Shown here: piece after piece, positions 13,057 to 14,000 of the stretch | Layout of the letters: every line of letters starts with the position of its first letter | How positions within the stretch are numbered: position 1 is the first letter of the stretch | NCBI GenBank assembly: GCA_030432775.1 | Contig: JAUILO010000059.1 | Span: 1 to 14,000 of the forward strand | Length of the DNA: 14,000 nt | Direction: 5' to 3' | From: Alphaproteobacteria bacterium | Lineage (GTDB): Bacteria > Pseudomonadota > Alphaproteobacteria > Micavibrionales > Micavibrionaceae | Translations under genes and position numbers: made by a program | Notes under the pieces: generated by a model | What the model was told of the DNA's origin: nothing | Seen by the model: only the letters and a program-made list of their open reading frames with translations | Databases searched by the model: none

Positions 13057-14000
13057 ATGCTACTTGATCTAGACCCGCTTATTCTCGCCCGCGTCCAATT
13101 TGCTTTCACAGTATCCTTTCATATTGTGTTTCCTGCATTCACAATTGGTCTTGCGAGCTGGCTTGCCGTAGTTGAAGGTTTATGGCTTAAAACCGGCAAT
13201 ATAGTTTATAAGGAAGTCTATAAATTCTGGATCAAGATTTTCGCCGTATGTTTTGGTATGGGCGTTGTTTCCGGCGTTGTCATGTCCTATCAATTCGGCA
13301 CGAACTGGTCCGTATTTTCCGACAAGGTCGGCAGTGTCATAGGACCGCTTTTGGGCTATGAAGTTCTAACAGCCTTCTTCCTCGAAGCATCATTTCTAGG
13401 TGTCATGCTATTTGGCTGGAGCCGCGTCAGTGATAAAATGCATTTCTTTGCAACACTCATGGTGGCCATCGGTACGTTATTTTCAGCATTCTGGATTCTG
13501 GCTGCCAATAGCTGGATGCAAACACCGCAAGGCTTTGAAATTAACACTGACGGACTTCTTGTTCCAACCAACTGGATGGAAGTCATCTTCACACCATCAT
13601 TCCCATACCGCTTTACCCATATGGTACTTGCCGCCTATCTAACCACAGCCTTTACAGTCGGCGGGATTGGCTCATGGTATCTTTGGACGAAACGCTATGT
13701 GCCCCATGGCAAGGTTATGGTTGGCATGGCAATGCTGATTGCAATATTTATCGCTCCGACCCAACTTATTGTTGGCGATCTGCATGGTCTGAATACATTG
13801 GAACACCAACCCGCCAAAGTCGCGGCGATGGAAGGCATATGGGAGACAGAAAAAGGTGCTGACCTTCGGTTATTTGCCATACCCGACCAAAAAGCCGAGA
13901 AAAATCACTATGAAGTTGTCATTCCCGATATGGCGAGCTTGATCTTAACCCACCATAAAGACGGCGAGCTTAAAGGCCTTAAAGAATGGGCACCGGAAGA
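13057..14000 (+). CDS. cydA: Cytochrome bd-type quinol oxidase subunit I (CydA/CioA), C-terminus beyond window
   Basis: The first 314 residues of the main subunit of bd oxidase, which reduces O2 to water with quinol electrons in the inner membrane. H22 (VSFHIVFPAF) aligns with E. coli H19 (heme ligand), E102 and E110 (YEVLTAFFLEASFLG) with E99 and E107, and H188 (YRFTHMVLAAYL) with H186 of heme b558. GLASWLAVVEGLW, GVVSGVVMSYQFGTNW and GDLHGLNTLEHQPAKVAAMEG are family signatures. The text resembles the CioA (cyanide-insensitive) branch, but the quinol-binding Q-loop has only just begun at the window edge, so the type is not final. It begins 78 bases after the rhodanese gene, with a poor ribosome site (ATACA before ATG). 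The frame is open to the end. Confidence 0.94.
   Translation, partial: MLLDLDPLILARVQFAFTVSFHIVFPAFTIGLASWLAVVEGLWLKTGNIVYKEVYKFWIKIFAVCFGMGVVSGVVMSYQFGTNWSVFSDKVGSVIGPLLGYEVLTAFFLEASFLGVMLFGWSRVSDKMHFFATLMVAIGTLFSAFWILAANSWMQTPQGFEINTDGLLVPTNWMEVIFTPSFPYRFTHMVLAAYLTTAFTVGGIGSWYLWTKRYVPHGKVMVGMAMLIAIFIAPTQLIVGDLHGLNTLEHQPAKVAAMEGIWETEKGADLRLFAIPDQKAEKNHYEVVIPDMASLILTHHKDGELKGLKEWAPE

Overview
The window is 14 kb of gene-dense Gram-negative chromosomal DNA of moderate GC (under half by eye). Outer-membrane barrels, a lipid A deacylase, periplasmic c-type heme proteins and a cyanide-insensitive-type (CioA-like) bd oxidase indicate a proteobacterium. The gene mix, and what look like Fur/PerR, BigR/SqrR and YgaP relatives, would suit an alphaproteobacterium, but the lineage is inference and I cannot name a genus. 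I see no tRNA, rRNA, insertion sequence, CRISPR array or phage gene.

Layout. (1) 1-1266, minus strand: a PerR-like Fur-family regulator followed after 12 bases by a monofunctional heme catalase that runs off the left edge. A 16-base palindrome overlaps the -35 of their promoter. (2) 1479-2243, minus: an exported GlcG/HbpS-like protein with its own rho-independent terminator. (3) 2391-6104, minus: a three-gene operon of an outer-membrane barrel protein, an imelysin-family protein and a di-heme oxidoreductase of the DUF1111/COG3488 type. (4) 6105-6287: a divergent control region with two Fur-box-like sites. (5) 6288-7346, plus: an LpxR-type lipid A 3'-O-deacylase sharing that region. (6) 7462-10079, plus: nhaA (TTG start) and phrB, overlapping by ATGA. 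(7) 10092-11510, minus: an unrecognised protein with a HEGTH zinc-protease-like motif, tail to tail with phrB. (8) 11634-11975, minus: an AhpD-like carboxymuconolactone decarboxylase family protein, divergent from (9) 12101-14000, plus: an ArsR-family regulator with the BigR/SqrR cysteine spacing, a YgaP-like membrane rhodanese, and the start of a bd-type quinol oxidase subunit I.

How the genes fit together. Most of the window deals with iron, heme, peroxide and reactive sulfur. The left block is peroxide defence. The central block looks like an iron-repressed envelope system: an outer-membrane channel, an iron-binding-type imelysin and a periplasmic di-heme redox enzyme, with lipid A remodelling on the opposite strand from the same Fur sites. 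The right block looks like a persulfide-sensing module with sulfur detoxification and a respiratory oxidase of a sulfide-tolerant class, plus a divergent peroxidase-like gene that shares a 32-base imperfect palindrome. The strongest candidates for something under-described are the Fur-boxed barrel/imelysin/di-heme operon and the sulfur-sensing island; the HEGTH protein is the main gene without an assigned family.
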